Below, one piece after another: positions 1 through 10,270 of a stretch of DNA of 64,000 nt. Position 1 is the stretch's first letter; each line of letters starts with the position of its first letter. A program made the translations under genes and the position numbers. Location: contig NC_073746.1 in NCBI RefSeq assembly GCF_029784135.1, positions 179,152,288 to 179,216,287 on the forward strand, given 5' to 3'. This DNA comes from Toxorhynchites rutilus septentrionalis. Taxonomy: Eukaryota > Arthropoda > Insecta > Diptera > Culicidae. A model generated the notes under the pieces. That model had not been told where the DNA came from. It saw nothing but the letters and a program-made list of their open reading frames with translations, and did no database searches.

Positions 1-344
1 CCTCGAGCGCTTTTCTTTTTTTTTTGGCCTTTTTCGCAATTGACATAGACTCGGCTAGAGTCGATTATATACATGATACACCAGCACCATTATTCCACAT
101 CTCATAACTACATCAATATATCTTTGGCACCGCATGGAAACAACAACAATGACAACACTTGCAAGTATCAAATATCATGCTACATGTTGTTTAGTATTTC
201 CTTAAAGGAATCGCACCTCTAGGCATCGTTCGTACAACGTAAACCAAGCGCCAAACAAGCGTTCGCCATAGCATGCATACAGAGCCATACATTGGTGGCT
301 TGAAACTACTAGGAATATAAAACACTTCTCGTCATTTTACGCTA

Positions 345-705
345 TTCTCAAAAGAAACGCTTCTGTTAATATTACTGGCCTCGAAAAAAAGTTGTATTTC
401 TTTCTCATGCTCGAGAGAAGCGCAGCTATCACCCTTAATGGAGGAAGTTTTGCTACTGGCAAGCGAAACCACATACAAAATTCCAGAACGACATTTACTT
501 TCTCGGTGACTAAACAAGCGAAATAAACTTTTTTTGTTAATAACAACCTCGAAAACAGTAGCAATGCTTCATAGCGCTAATGCAATCCTAGCTGAAGGCA
601 GTTTTGCAACTGGCACGCGAACCCAAATAACTTATCGCATTCCAGTAAGACATTCAAGATGCTTGGTATTCCCCAAATATTTTTTGACGCACAACCTTAA
701 CGCCT
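345..705. repeat. degenerate tandem duplication, about 180 bp unit, two copies
   Basis: Two adjacent segments (about 345-525 and 526-705) share the same order of blocks: a TTAATA run, CTCGAAAA, a stretch ending in GGCAGTTTTGC or GGAAGTTTTGC, ACTGGCA/CTGGCAAGCGAA, and a CATTCCAG/ATTCCAGAACGACAT end. The units are diverged by substitutions and small indels. No coding function is seen. It may be part of the same retroelement relic as the ORF on the minus strand just downstream. Bases 1-344 hold nothing recognisable. Confidence 0.4.
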
Positions 706-724
706 GCTTCGCCATAACGTCAGT

Positions 725-1156
725 TTAATGCATTGATGCATTCTCAAAGGCACCAACGAAGCCCTTATGATGAAGCAAAACAAACAATGTTAACTGCTTG
801 GAAAAATACTGAATTATGCCACACAGCTTGTACTTTGCTGTAACACCCATCGATACGAATTCGCTGATAAGTTTGTCAAGAGCGACCGTCTTCACCACCA
901 GCGGGGGGAGCTTGATTTTGGTTGTTGCCTGGGTAACGGCGTTTACATTTACGACCGACGCGCCGAAATCGCCTACTTCGCTGTTGTGCGATGCGGTGTC
1001 ACACTTGCGAAGGCTCGGTTCAGTGCGAGCGCTTTTCACTGCTCCAACATCGCGTGCATCATTGGATGACGCTTGCCTCGAAATATGATTGCCCCTGCAA
1101 ATGCGTTCGTTTTTTGCAGGGCTCGAGCCTGCCTTCCTCTTATTCTTGCTCATCAC
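725..1156 (-). pseudogene. probable non-LTR retrotransposon ORF1 (gag-like) 5' fragment
   Basis: A 143-residue frame begins with a Lys/Ser-rich low-complexity stretch. It runs into a segment with IKLPPLVVKTVALDKL, then FVSMGVTAKYKLCGI. That 'P-P-hydrophobic-V ... L-x-x-hydrophobic-G-V ... Y-K-hydrophobic' layout is what Jockey/I-type ORF1 nucleic-acid-binding proteins show just before their RRM/PRE-C2HC region. The zinc knuckles that should follow are absent. The frame ends at 725 where the sequence diverges. The family call rests on pattern memory only; a chance ORF is possible. Confidence 0.35.
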
Positions 1157-2002
1157 ACACTACGCGAAGCGTCCAATTTATGACGCGAAAAGAAAAACAC
1201 ACGATACGAATAAGGCAAAAAACGAACAGAAAAACCAAACGACGATATCCAAGTTGGATTACCACTGGTGGGGTCCAATCTTAGATCGAAGCGCAGCGAA
1301 AGCAAAGTGAACTGGATTGCTCAACAGTCCGATGCCGAATGAAAGTTTGTCTCAGCGAGATCCACTGTTTATACTCTAGGCAAGTATTCCCCTTCATTCT
1401 TCTACTTTTCCTTTGTTCATGGGGACTTTGATTCCAACGATTTCCCCTCCGTTGGTCGTCGATAAGTTGCTCGTTATTGACAGGTCTGTTCGGGAAAGCA
1501 CACAAATGGACAGAACAAATGTATGGGAAAATGGAAACGCCTGAAGTTTTCATGAATTTTAACCATTTACAAACCAGGGGATTCTAATGTATAGCATATT
1601 AAACAAATCTTACGGAATTTACGATTCGTTTAGTATGTGAATCGCCAAAATCCGTTCGCGGCAACAATAGTTATTAACGATAACTTTATTTCATGAAAAC
1701 GTGACCTGTTTTCTGATTTGGCACCCTTAATGAAAGACGTAGTTCTGCGTCAAAAAATCCAAAACGTGATGCAAAGGAATACCATTCTCGCAAGGAATCT
1801 TTAGGAGTTGTTGACCAAATATAGGTTTTAACTTACGTTTAAGCTGACTTCAGTCAGATATCACGACTGAAGTATTCAACCGCTACGAATAAGTGCAAAG
1901 TGAATGAGCACATCAAAATGGTATTTGTTTTGGAATATACATCGGTGGGTAACCTGTACTTGTAGAAAGCTAATGCATCGTGAGCAACGAATCCTACAAG
2001 TA
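1157..2002. other. no gene seen; one degenerate Helentron-like 5' end (minus strand)
   Basis: No coding region is supported. At about 1738-1757, read on the minus strand, the sequence TTTTTTGACGCAGAACTACG followed by TCTTTCATTAAGGGTG resembles the left end of the Helentron-like copies described below (TTTTGACGTAGGACTACGTC, then TTTCATTTNTATACTGGGGTG). It is probably an old copy whose other end is no longer recognisable. Confidence 0.35.
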
Positions 2003-2211
2003 TTAACCCTTTCATGTCCAACGTCGAGTCTCACTCGATATGGAATGATTGTGCCAAAACGTACACTATCGAGTCTCTCTCGTGGCGCGCTTGCATATCA
2101 CAAGGCGCTAAGACGCTCAGTAGAATAGTAAAATTACTCGACGCGTGACCCATCGAAGCGTTTACATTTGGTCCGCTCTTTTGAAAATTAAATCGTACGG
2201 GAAGGGGTTAA
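2003..2211. mobile_element. piggyBac-like MITE with TTAA target duplication
   Basis: A 201-bp AT-rich non-coding block (2007-2207) has ends reading CCCTTTC on the left and, reverse complemented, CCCCTTCCC on the right. It is bordered on both sides by TTAA (2003-2006 and 2208-2211). TTAA target duplication with CCC-starting termini is characteristic of piggyBac-derived elements. It contains an internal inverted motif CGAGTCTCACTCGA. There is no ORF, so it would rely on a transposase in trans. Confidence 0.6.
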
Positions 2212-2469
2212 AGCCCTTAAAAGATCTGTTCCGCTATTTTTGAACTACCGTAATGAGAAACCACAACTTTGGTCGGGTTTTGGGTTCCTGTCAAGGTTAA
2301 AAAAAGCGCGATAAAATGGTATGAGACAGATATAATGGACTTCCTTCCAAACGGTGAGCTTCGTCAGATTGAATCCTATTTGGCAATGATTGAGCGGGAT
2401 TTAAAAAAAGAGCCAGGAAGATAATGTAAATGACAAATGCTCAGAACGGGGGAATTCAGCCTCTATATA

Positions 2470-3724
2470 TTAGGCTGTCAAAAAAGTCCTGCGGTGTTTC
2501 CGCGAGGTGTCGTTGTAAGCGCGTAGTTCTAGTTGTATTCATTGTATCGAGTCATACTATAGCTTGTTGGATAGGTATTTTTGCGCGCTATAATATGGTC
2601 CTTGACAGTGTTTTGTTTGGTCAAATCGTTCGTGAGTTATAGTGTCGCAAATATGGAGCAAAATAAAGAGAAAATCCGACATATTTTACAGTACTACTAT
2701 GACAAAGGCAGAAATGCATCTCAAGCTTCCAATAAAATTTGTGCAGTTTATGGACCCGATACAGTTTCCATTTCCACCGCACAACGATGGTTTCAACGTT
2801 TTCGTTCTGGTGTAGAGGTCGTCGAAGATGTGCCACGCTCCGGAAGGCCTGTCGTCGAAAATTGCGACAAAATCGCTGAATTAGCCGAGAAAGACCGGCA
2901 TAGTAGCAGCCGTAGCATCGGCCAAGAGCTGGGGATAAGTCATCAAACCGTTATTAACCATTTGAAGAAGCTTGGATTCACAAAGAAGCTCGATGTATGG
3001 ATGCCACACACGTTGACGCAAAAAAACCAAAGAGGTTGTGTGAATCGCTGCTGAATCGCAACAAAATCGACCCGTTTCTGAAGCGGATGGTGACTGGCGA
3101 TGAAAAGTGGGTCACTTACGACAACGTGAAGCGCAAACGGTCGTGGTCGAAGCCCGCTGAAGCCCTCATTAACGGCCAGGAAGGTTCTGCTGTGTGTTTG
3201 GTGGGATTGTCAAGGAATAATCTATTATGAGCTGCTTCCCTATGGCCAAACGCTCATTTCGGACCTGTACTGCCAACAACTGGACCGCTTGAAGGTAGCA
3301 CTCATGAAGAAGAGGCCATCTTTGATAAACAGAGGCCGCATTGTCTTCCATCAGGACAACGCCAGACCACACACTTCTTTGGTGACGCGCCAGAAGCTCC
3401 GGGAGCTCGGATGGGAGGTTCTTTTGCATCCGCCGTATAGTCCGGACCTTGCACCAAGTGACTACCACCTGTTTTTGTCCATGGCGAACGAGCTAGTTAG
3501 TCAGAAGTTAGCCACAAAAGAGGCCTGTGAAAATTGGCTATCCGAGTTTTTTGCCAATGAGGAAGCGAGCTTCTATAACAGGGGTATTATGAAGTTGGCA
3601 CCTCGTTGGGAACAAGTCATCGAACAAAACGGCGCATATTTGACTTAAAACAGATGATTGTAACTAATTTTATGAACGAATGAAAATTCAATAAAAATAC
3701 CGCAGGACTTTTTTGACAGCCTAA
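2470..3724 (+). mobile_element. mariner element, copy 1 of a head-to-tail pair
   Basis: A 1.26-kb element with inverted ends TTAGGCTGTCAAAAAAGTCC. TA dinucleotides at 2468-2469 and 3725-3726 are the expected mariner target duplication. The right-hand TA is simultaneously the left-hand TA of the next copy. The transposase frame starts at 2653. The ends are intact, so it may still be mobilisable in trans even though its own transposase is broken. Confidence 0.9.
2653..3648 (+). pseudogene. mariner transposase (DD34D), frame-broken
   Basis: The frame opens with MEQNKEKIRHILQYYYDKG and a helix-turn-helix pair. It continues through SRSIGQELGISHQTVINHLK, the WVPHTLTQ-type linker, TGDEKW (first Asp), HQDNARPHTS (second Asp) and SPDLAPSDY (third Asp). 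Exactly 34 residues separate the last two Asp, the mariner DD34D signature. Style is closest to the cecropia/mellifera subfamilies. All three catalytic Asp are present, but the frame is lost near 3018 by a local rearrangement. It is restored near 3165-3190 after a 20-nt deletion relative to copy 2. It is therefore not expected to give an active enzyme. Confidence 0.85.
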
Positions 3725-3726
3725 TA

Positions 3727-4999
3727 TTAGGCTGTCAAAAAAGTCCTGCGGTATTTCCGCGAGGTGTCGTTGTAAGCGCGTAGTTCTAGTTGTATTCATT
3801 GTATCGAGTCATACTATAGCTTGTTGGAAAGGTATTTTTGCGCGCTATAACGTGTCCTTGACAGTATTTTGTTTGGTTAAGTCGTTCATGAGTTATAGTG
3901 TCGCAAATATGGAGCAAAATAAAGAGAAAATCCGACATATTTTACAGTACTACTATGACAAAGGCAAAAATGCATCTCAAGCTGCCAATAAAATTTGTGC
4001 AGTTTATGGACCCGATACAGTTTCCATTTCCACAGCACAACGATGGTTTCAACGTTTTCGTTCTGGTGTAGAGGTCGTTGAAGATGTGCCACGCTCCGGA
4101 AGGCCTGTCGTCGAAAATTGCGACACAATCGCTGAACTAGCCGAGAAAGACCGGCATAGTAGCAGCCGTAGCATCGGCCAAGAGCTGGGGATAAGTCATC
4201 GAACCGTTATTAACCATTTGAAGAAGCTTGGATTCACAAAGAAGCTCGATGTATGGGTGCCACACACGTTGACGCAAAAAACATCTTTGACCGTATCGAC
4301 GCATGTGAATCGCTGCTGAATCGCAACAAAATCGACCCGTTTCTGAAGCGGATGGTGACTGGCGATGAAAAGTGGGTCACTTACGACAACATGAAGCGCA
4401 AACGGTCGTGGTCGAAGCCCGCTGAAGCGGCTCAGACGTTGGCCAAGCCCTCATTAACGGCCAGGAAGGTTCTGCTGTGTGTTTGGTGGGATTGTCAAGG
4501 AATAATCTATTATGAGCTGCTTCCCTATGGCCAAACGCTCAATTCGGACCTGTACTGCCAACAACTGGACCGCTTGAAGGTAGCACTCATGAAGAAGAGG
4601 CCATCTTTGATAAACAGAGGCCGCATTGTCTTCCATCAAGGCAACGCCAGGCCACACACTTCTTTGGCGACGCGCCAGAAGCTCCGGGAGCTCGGATGGG
4701 AGGTTCTTTTGCATCCGCCGTATAGTCCGGACCTTGCACCAAGTGACTACCACCTGTTTTTGTCCATGGCGAACGAGAAGTTAGCCACAAAAGAGGCCTG
4801 TGAAAATTGGCTATCCGAGTTTTTTGCCAATAAGGAAGCGAGCTTCTATAACAGGGGTATTATGAAGTTGGCATCTCGTTGGGAACAAGTCATCGAACAA
4901 AACGGCGCATATTTGACTTAAAACAGATGATTGTAACTAATTTTATGAACAAATGAAAATTCAAAAAAAAAATACCACAGGACTTTTTTGACAGCCTAA
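3727..4999 (+). mobile_element. mariner element, copy 2 of the head-to-tail pair
   Basis: A 1.27-kb near-identical sister of the preceding element, with the same inverted termini and orientation. It lies between TA 3725-3726 (shared) and TA 5000-5001. Perfect abutment through one TA means one copy inserted exactly at the target TA of the other, or a tandem was transposed as a unit. Confidence 0.9.
3909..4921 (+). pseudogene. mariner transposase with frameshift and catalytic D-to-G change
   Basis: Same protein as in copy 1. One A appears lost from the A-run near 4280 (six A here, seven needed), shifting the frame between 4253 and 4319. The second catalytic Asp is replaced: HQGNARPHTS instead of HQDNARPHTS (about 4638-4667), which alone should abolish DDD catalysis. 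A 12-nt in-frame deletion near 4773 removes four residues. The 20-nt segment missing from copy 1 is present here, so the copies carry independent lesions. Confidence 0.85.
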
Positions 5000-5001
5000 T
5001 A

Positions 5002-6888
5002 TAACAAATTCAATTCAGCAAGCGTTTAATGCTTCCTTTCTGACGAAATATTAAATAAAATCAAATTATACTGCGAATTGATTGACGGCAGAATAAGATT
5101 TTGTCAGTTGCATGAAGCTAAAAAAGTGTTCCAAACTGTAAACAGTATGAGTCGGACATCCGCGATTCGACAATATAAATCGGAATATTATTTTTTCTCC
5201 AGTTCAAATCGATACCATTCTGGGCTGCACGATTAACATACAGCAGTCAAACTGGTTTCTCGAAGCAATGGTATTAGTCGTGTGCTGCTGCTGTTTCAGT
5301 ATCAAAACACCAAACCCAGCAAATTGTGTGTGCTCGTCTGGAATGTAGAACAGAATCTTGTGAATGAACGGTGAGAGATCAGGACGCTCAAATTCCTTGA
5401 ACGAATCTCATATATGATAATGATTTAATTTTTACACTATTTGTTGGTATTTGAAGAAAATGATTGCTTCGAAAAAAAAACCCACCAAAGTTGCTGTTTA
5501 CAACATGCTGAGCATTAAAATGTTTAGCCTCGCAAGGTGCTGATGTTGAGTGCACATAAGTCGTCTTGCTATGATGCGATTTTTTGTTTGTTTATTCCAG
5601 CAGAAGCATTGCATTAATCGCACGTAACATGTTTCTTCTCGCGTGTTAACGTGTTATATTCAACATATGTATATCTGACAAATGAATGGGCTTGGCATCA
5701 CACGTCGGGTTAATTATAGGCAACGGAATACTAACACACCCGAAACATATGATTGCAAGATGATTGAGTGGTCAATCGATCATTGATTCGATTCGACAAG
5801 CGTTGTCATTATTAAAGCTGCAATCTACTCAGAGAAAGAACTTCCAAAATATCACAAAGCCCATTGTCCAGAACATTGCCAACCAACTTAAAACCGACGG
5901 TCCTCGAACTTTTCGTTCAAAGTCGACATGTTGCATTTTGACGAATGTTGGAACTCTCTCGTCTAAAACCAGACTCCTAGCCCCTCATAATGTTCGTGAG
6001 AACCGAAAATCCACTCAGCGGGACATAGTGTAGACCGCAGCGACCAGCTTGATTCGAACCATAAAGACGACAAGAGCCGTTTCCACTGTTAGTGTGTATC
6101 ATAACGGTCAAGGTCGAACAGGTATTCGGCGGTGAAGTCCAACCTACCAAGTTTTTAATATATCCGTCTTCCTCTGCGGAGACAGTGGTGAATGTGTCGG
6201 CGGAATCAGTCAATCATTGTATCGATTTTATGGCAATGGGTAGCATATAGAACAGCTGGTGGAAGTGTCGATTCGTTTTGAAATGCCGCATTAGCAATTG
6301 TAATTTCAATAGAAGATGTTTTTCAAGAATTTTTGTACTGTCACAAATGCTGTTGCTTTCTAGAAAACAATTTAAAACATTTAAATTAGAAAATCATGGT
6401 ATCTTTATATTCGTGAATATATGTTTGCATATCGAACCGTTTTATGTTCGTCATCTCGTCATCTCTAATGATGCAATATATAGATATCAATCTATACATA
6501 GTTTTCTCTGAAAAATCTCCTATTATTAAGACCGCGATTTGTATTCCGAATACAAACGAATACAAACCTGTATTGTGAAGTGAAGAATAATATTTAATAT
6601 TTATAATTTGAAGTTAAAGAACAAATTTTTTAAAAATATTCTATTTATGTAGCATAACCGGTCTGTTTATCTTGCGTTTATACCGACTGGAACAAATTTT
6701 ACAAAGTAAAACATTTTTTTATTAGGATATCCGGAATGTTCGTACCGCAACTCATGATACCATCAATCAAGAATAAATCATAGCATACACATCGCGCGAT
6801 TTAGCAGACTCACTAGGAATACCTTAAAGCATCATTCATGAGCATCTGGGATAGCTTCATAACGTAAATCATTATCTGAACTGCCAGC
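5002..6888. other. no gene supported
   Basis: AT-rich sequence with only short open frames, the longest being 89 codons at 5764-6033, without recognisable domains or start context. No paired terminal repeats were found by eye. Confidence 0.5.
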
Positions 6889-7083
6889 GTGCACCTAGGG
6901 CGGTTCAGACAAGTATTTACGAGTGAGCAGTTTGAGGATCTGGGGGACCACTGCAGAGCACTGGACAAAGCTTTCTATTGTATGACTCTCAAAGATTTAC
7001 GTCGTCTGGCGTTTGATTTTGCGAAAGGCAACAACCTCCAGCACGAATTCAATCAAGTTGCGGGACAAGTGGTAAACAAGTGA
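6889..7083 (+). pseudogene. CENP-B/pogo-type helix-turn-helix fragment
   Basis: The translated segment contains LGRFRQVFTSEQFEDLGDHC, then a spacer, FYCMTLKDLRRLAFDFA and NLQHEFN. This is the pattern 'LGR-hydrophobic-x-x-VFT-x-E-Q ... FYG-hydrophobic-T-x-x-D-hydrophobic-R-x-L-A-hydrophobic-x-hydrophobic-A ... FN' of the N-terminal HTH region in pogo/Tigger-like transposases and their domesticated relatives. There is no ATG; the frame opens after an AGC/GTG stretch and stops at 7083 without the rest of the protein. Either a single exon of a pogo-derived gene or a transposon remnant. Confidence 0.5.
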
Positions 7084-7149
7084 ATTGCATAAAATAACTG
7101 CGTAGTTCTACGTCGAAAATCTATCCTAGATACAACCCCTTACAATTTT

Positions 7150-7740
7150 TTTTTCTAGAGGTACGCCAAAGTCTTCTTGACGTAATGGACAGACGCCTTG
7201 TCCGGCTAGAAGACGTACTTCCCATCAGAATGATGCTCCTCTAAGAACGGAACCAGAATCTTCTCTAGGCACTCCTCCTGGTACACCTTCTGGTTGATGG
7301 CTAGTCTGCTCGGCTTGTTAAACCAGGGCTCTGAAATCCCTTTGTCAGAGATTGCAGTATACAGCATAATTTTCTTCTCAAACTCTTGCTTGTATTTGTG
7401 CTTCACCCCGGGGGGTGGGGACGCCTTGTCGCTGGTATAGTACCGGTCATTGCCGGGAATGTGGGACTCTGACAGCGGAAAATAACTCTCGTCGTCCAGC
7501 ACGAAGGACGTCCCTCGAAATTCTTCGTCATCCACCGGCACTGTGATTTCACGGTCGCTATCTGCTCGTCCGTGTACTTTGGGGATTTAGTATTCTTCCG
7601 ACAGAAGATGCCCTCCTGCTTGAGGGTTCTGTGGATGTAGGAATGAGAGCAGCGAAATTTTCGGCGGCGTCACGCAAACTCGAACCGTTCTTGTTGTCGA
7701 ACAGCTTTTTCAGATATTCTTTCTTCTTTTTCGCCATGAT
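7150..7740 (-). pseudogene. IS630/Tc1-mariner transposase relic (DD37-type)
   Basis: On the minus strand an ATG at about 7738 opens MAKKKKEYLKKLFDNKNGSS. After a frameshift, the central frame (7541-7206) reads SFVLDDESYFPLSESHIPGN, with the first catalytic Asp in LDDESYF, then EEHHSDGKYVF and a stop. Beyond the stop come PDKASVHY and AYL, matching the second-Asp block PDLASCHY of the DD37E element at 62-63 kb. The rest of the catalytic core is missing. Two disruptions and 3' truncation mark it as dead. No terminal repeats found. Confidence 0.65.
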
Positions 7741-7759
7741 CTTCGCCGGACTTTCTGTT

Positions 7760-8390
7760 ACGCTCTTTACATTTTTTAACAGAAAGTTTTTGAAATCATT
7801 CTAATTTTTATTGAATACCCCTTAGAATGAATATCCCTTGATGGAGTATCAAATTTTTTGCAAGGAATATTGAACATTTTTTCTGTTAGAGATTTTTCAT
7901 AAAAAAGTATATGGGGATATACTGACACAATTTTAGAGTCGAGTTAGAATAATTACTACGAATCCAAATAAGCAAAGAACATACATCAATTATTTTCATT
8001 CAAGATTAAAAAACTTGGGAATGTCTTCAAGGATGACAATCTAAAAGATCATCACAAATCAATTTAAGCGAAGCAAAAGAGACGAAACTGAATTCCACGC
8101 GAAGCTCACGAAACCTTTTGGGACAGTTTCAACGAAGTGGCAAATGAAAAATAGTCAGTGTCGCGTTCAGAAAAAATATCTCATCACAAACGAAATCGAC
8201 TATTATGCAAAAACATTTCTAATCTACCACAATCACGTTCCTTACGCTTGATGGTCATTAAATTCTAAGCAATTGGTGAGGTTTGCTAGAATTTAACCTT
8301 CAGCTCCTTGCGGTAGTGTTTGCAGTGAAAGACTGTTCTCTGAAGCTGGCCTGGTGTACGAAGCTAAGCGTAAGCGGTCGGTTAATAAAT
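7760..8390. other. no gene supported
   Basis: Non-coding AT-rich DNA between the DD37 relic and the Helentron-like element. A degenerate Helentron-like 5' end in reverse orientation lies just upstream at about 7100-7116 (minus strand CGACGTAGAACTACGC). Confidence 0.4.
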
Positions 8391-8460
8391 TTTGACGTAG
8401 GACTACGTCTTTGATTTCTATATAGGGGGGTCACTCTACGAAAAATGTAATGAAACATTA

Positions 8461-9605
8461 CAAGGGTTTTCAAATAAGGCTGATAAGAGTAAGGCAGTGA
8501 TTTTTGTCACGTCACAATTTTAATTATGGAGCAGAGAGACGCCATCAAATTTCGTTTTAAATTGAAGAAAACACCAAGTGAAACCCTCGAATTGTTACAA
8601 ATCGCGTACGGAAATGAATTTCTTAGTCGTAGTAAAGTGTTCGAGTGGTATGCGCGTTTTAAAGCCGGTCGGGAGTTGCTGGCAGACGATCCGCGAGATG
8701 GGCGTCCTTCCACTTCCGCCACTGATGCGAACATCGAGCGGGTGCGCGTTGGTGTGGCCTCCAATCCACGTGCTACTGTTGAAATGTTGGCCGACGAGTT
8801 TAACATCAGCGAGGGAAGTGTTCACACCATTCTAACCAAAAAACTGGTTAAGAGCAAGATCTGTGCGAAGTTCGTTCCTAATGCGCCAGAGCAAAAAATT
8901 CGTCGAGTGGAAGCATCGGAAACTCCTACCGAAATGGCGGATTCGGATCCTTATTCTTTGGATAAAATTATCACGGGGTTACGAATCATGGTGTTTTCAG
9001 TACGATCCTTCAACCAAACGACAGTCAATGGAATGGAGGGGTCGCATCGAGGGGAGGCCGACCAAAATTCGCGCGGTGAAATCGAAAATCAAGACCATGT
9101 GATGGCGTTTTTTGACTCTCAGGCATTATCCATAGAGAATTTGTGCCTCCAGGGCAAACAGTGAATGCGGTCTTCTACAAAATTATCCTGGAACTATTAT
9201 TGGTACGGATACAGCGCGTGCGGTCCGATCAGAACCGATCTGGAAAATGGTTTTTGCTTCATGACAATGCGCCCGCGCACACCGCGATTTTGGTAGCGCA
9301 ATTTCTAGCCAAATGAAAGGTGACTGTCATCACTCATTCCCCCTATTCTCCGGACCTCGCCCCGGCAGACTTTTTCTTGTTTCCCAAGCTAAGAACGCTA
9401 TGAAAGGGGACTGTTTTGACGATGTTTCAGACATTCAACGAAATGTGACACGTATTATGAACTCCATACCGGCTGAGCAGTTTAAACGCGCTTTCCGACA
9501 CCTCCACGAACGTTCAAAAAATAATAAAACTAATAAATATATTTTGAGTATCTCGTTTTTTCTTTGTTTAAAAAAATAGTCTCGGAACTATTTGAATGCA
9601 CTGTG
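8461..9605 (+). mobile_element. degenerate mariner inserted in element A
   Basis: Bounded by TA at 8459-8460 and 9606-9607. Ends are CAAGGGTTTTCAAATAAGG on the left and, reverse complemented, CACAGTGCATTCAAATAGTT on the right: imperfect inverted repeats sharing the TTCAAATA core. The same right-end sequence recurs alone near 56640-56672, so the family has other copies. Confidence 0.75.
8526..9550 (+). pseudogene. mariner transposase, multiply disrupted
   Basis: The N-terminal frame (from 8526, MEQRDAIKFRFKLKKTPSE) has two helix-turn-helix motifs and the GRPSTSATDANI linker. The first catalytic motif survives in another frame as GYESWCFQYDPSTKRQS, where the usual Asp is replaced by Tyr beside an inserted base. 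Then come FFDSQ, HDNAPAHT (second Asp) and SPDLAPADFF (third Asp), 34 positions apart. An in-frame TGA lies between them at about 9314-9316. At least two frameshifts, one stop and a lost catalytic residue make it inactive. Confidence 0.8.
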
Positions 9606-10270
9606 TATGTTATAATATATACCATTAGACGACAAATTTATCCAGCATTTTTTTAACCAGATACATCAACAGTGAAAATAGTAAAAATAGTGAGCAATTT
9701 AACGAATAAAAGAGGAATGTTTTGCAAGCGTAAATCATGTGTTACGCATTCTTTCCTTCATCTTGGTTCCCGTGAATGTTGTATGCAAAACAAGATTGTG
9801 TGCAATAATTGTTCTATCAAACAAATTGGACAACCAGTCAATGTGCAGAAATAAGGGTTTAGTAGATAGTGGATTGGGTTAGTAAAATAGTCGCAATTCC
9901 ATAGAAATTCATTGAGCCTTATCCCCGAATACACTTCGCGGTGAAAACGAAAATGTATCAGCGACGACAACGGTACAGAGTCGACTTCTGGCTACGAAAT
10001 CAGTTTTCCAATAAAACTTATCATTATAATATAAAATTATCTTCAGATACAATTTTTGCAGAAGATTATTTCACCACATGAAGAAACAAAAGTTTTTCAT
10101 TCACATTGAACACCAATTTGATACGATCAAAGTTCAGGGCGTTTCAAAAGATTCGAAATAACAGATTTCTGAACAATGAAAAGAATTACATAAAAAACAA
10201 TTGTTCCGAACAATCACAGTCCTACGTCAAAATTACGTCCGTGCCCCTAGGCTCAGACCCTTATACTTTT

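Larger units (their letters stand above)
8391..10270 (+). mobile_element. Helentron-like non-autonomous element A (hosts a mariner)
   Basis: The left end TTTGACGTAGGACTACGTC (8391-8409) is itself a hairpin (GACGTAG/CTACGTC). The inverted subterminal copy AGTCCTACGTCAA lies at 10219-10231. It is followed by an imperfect hairpin (GTCCGTGCC/GGCTCAGAC, 10237-10257) and a T-run to about 10270. A mariner occupies 8461-9605, so the pre-insertion element was roughly 0.7 kb. Near 10130-10150 a degenerate block (CAGGGC then TTTCAAAAGATT) aligns with the histone-3'-end remnant of the sister end at 45897-46050. There is no ORF of its own. The Helentron label is inferred from end structure. Confidence 0.6.
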
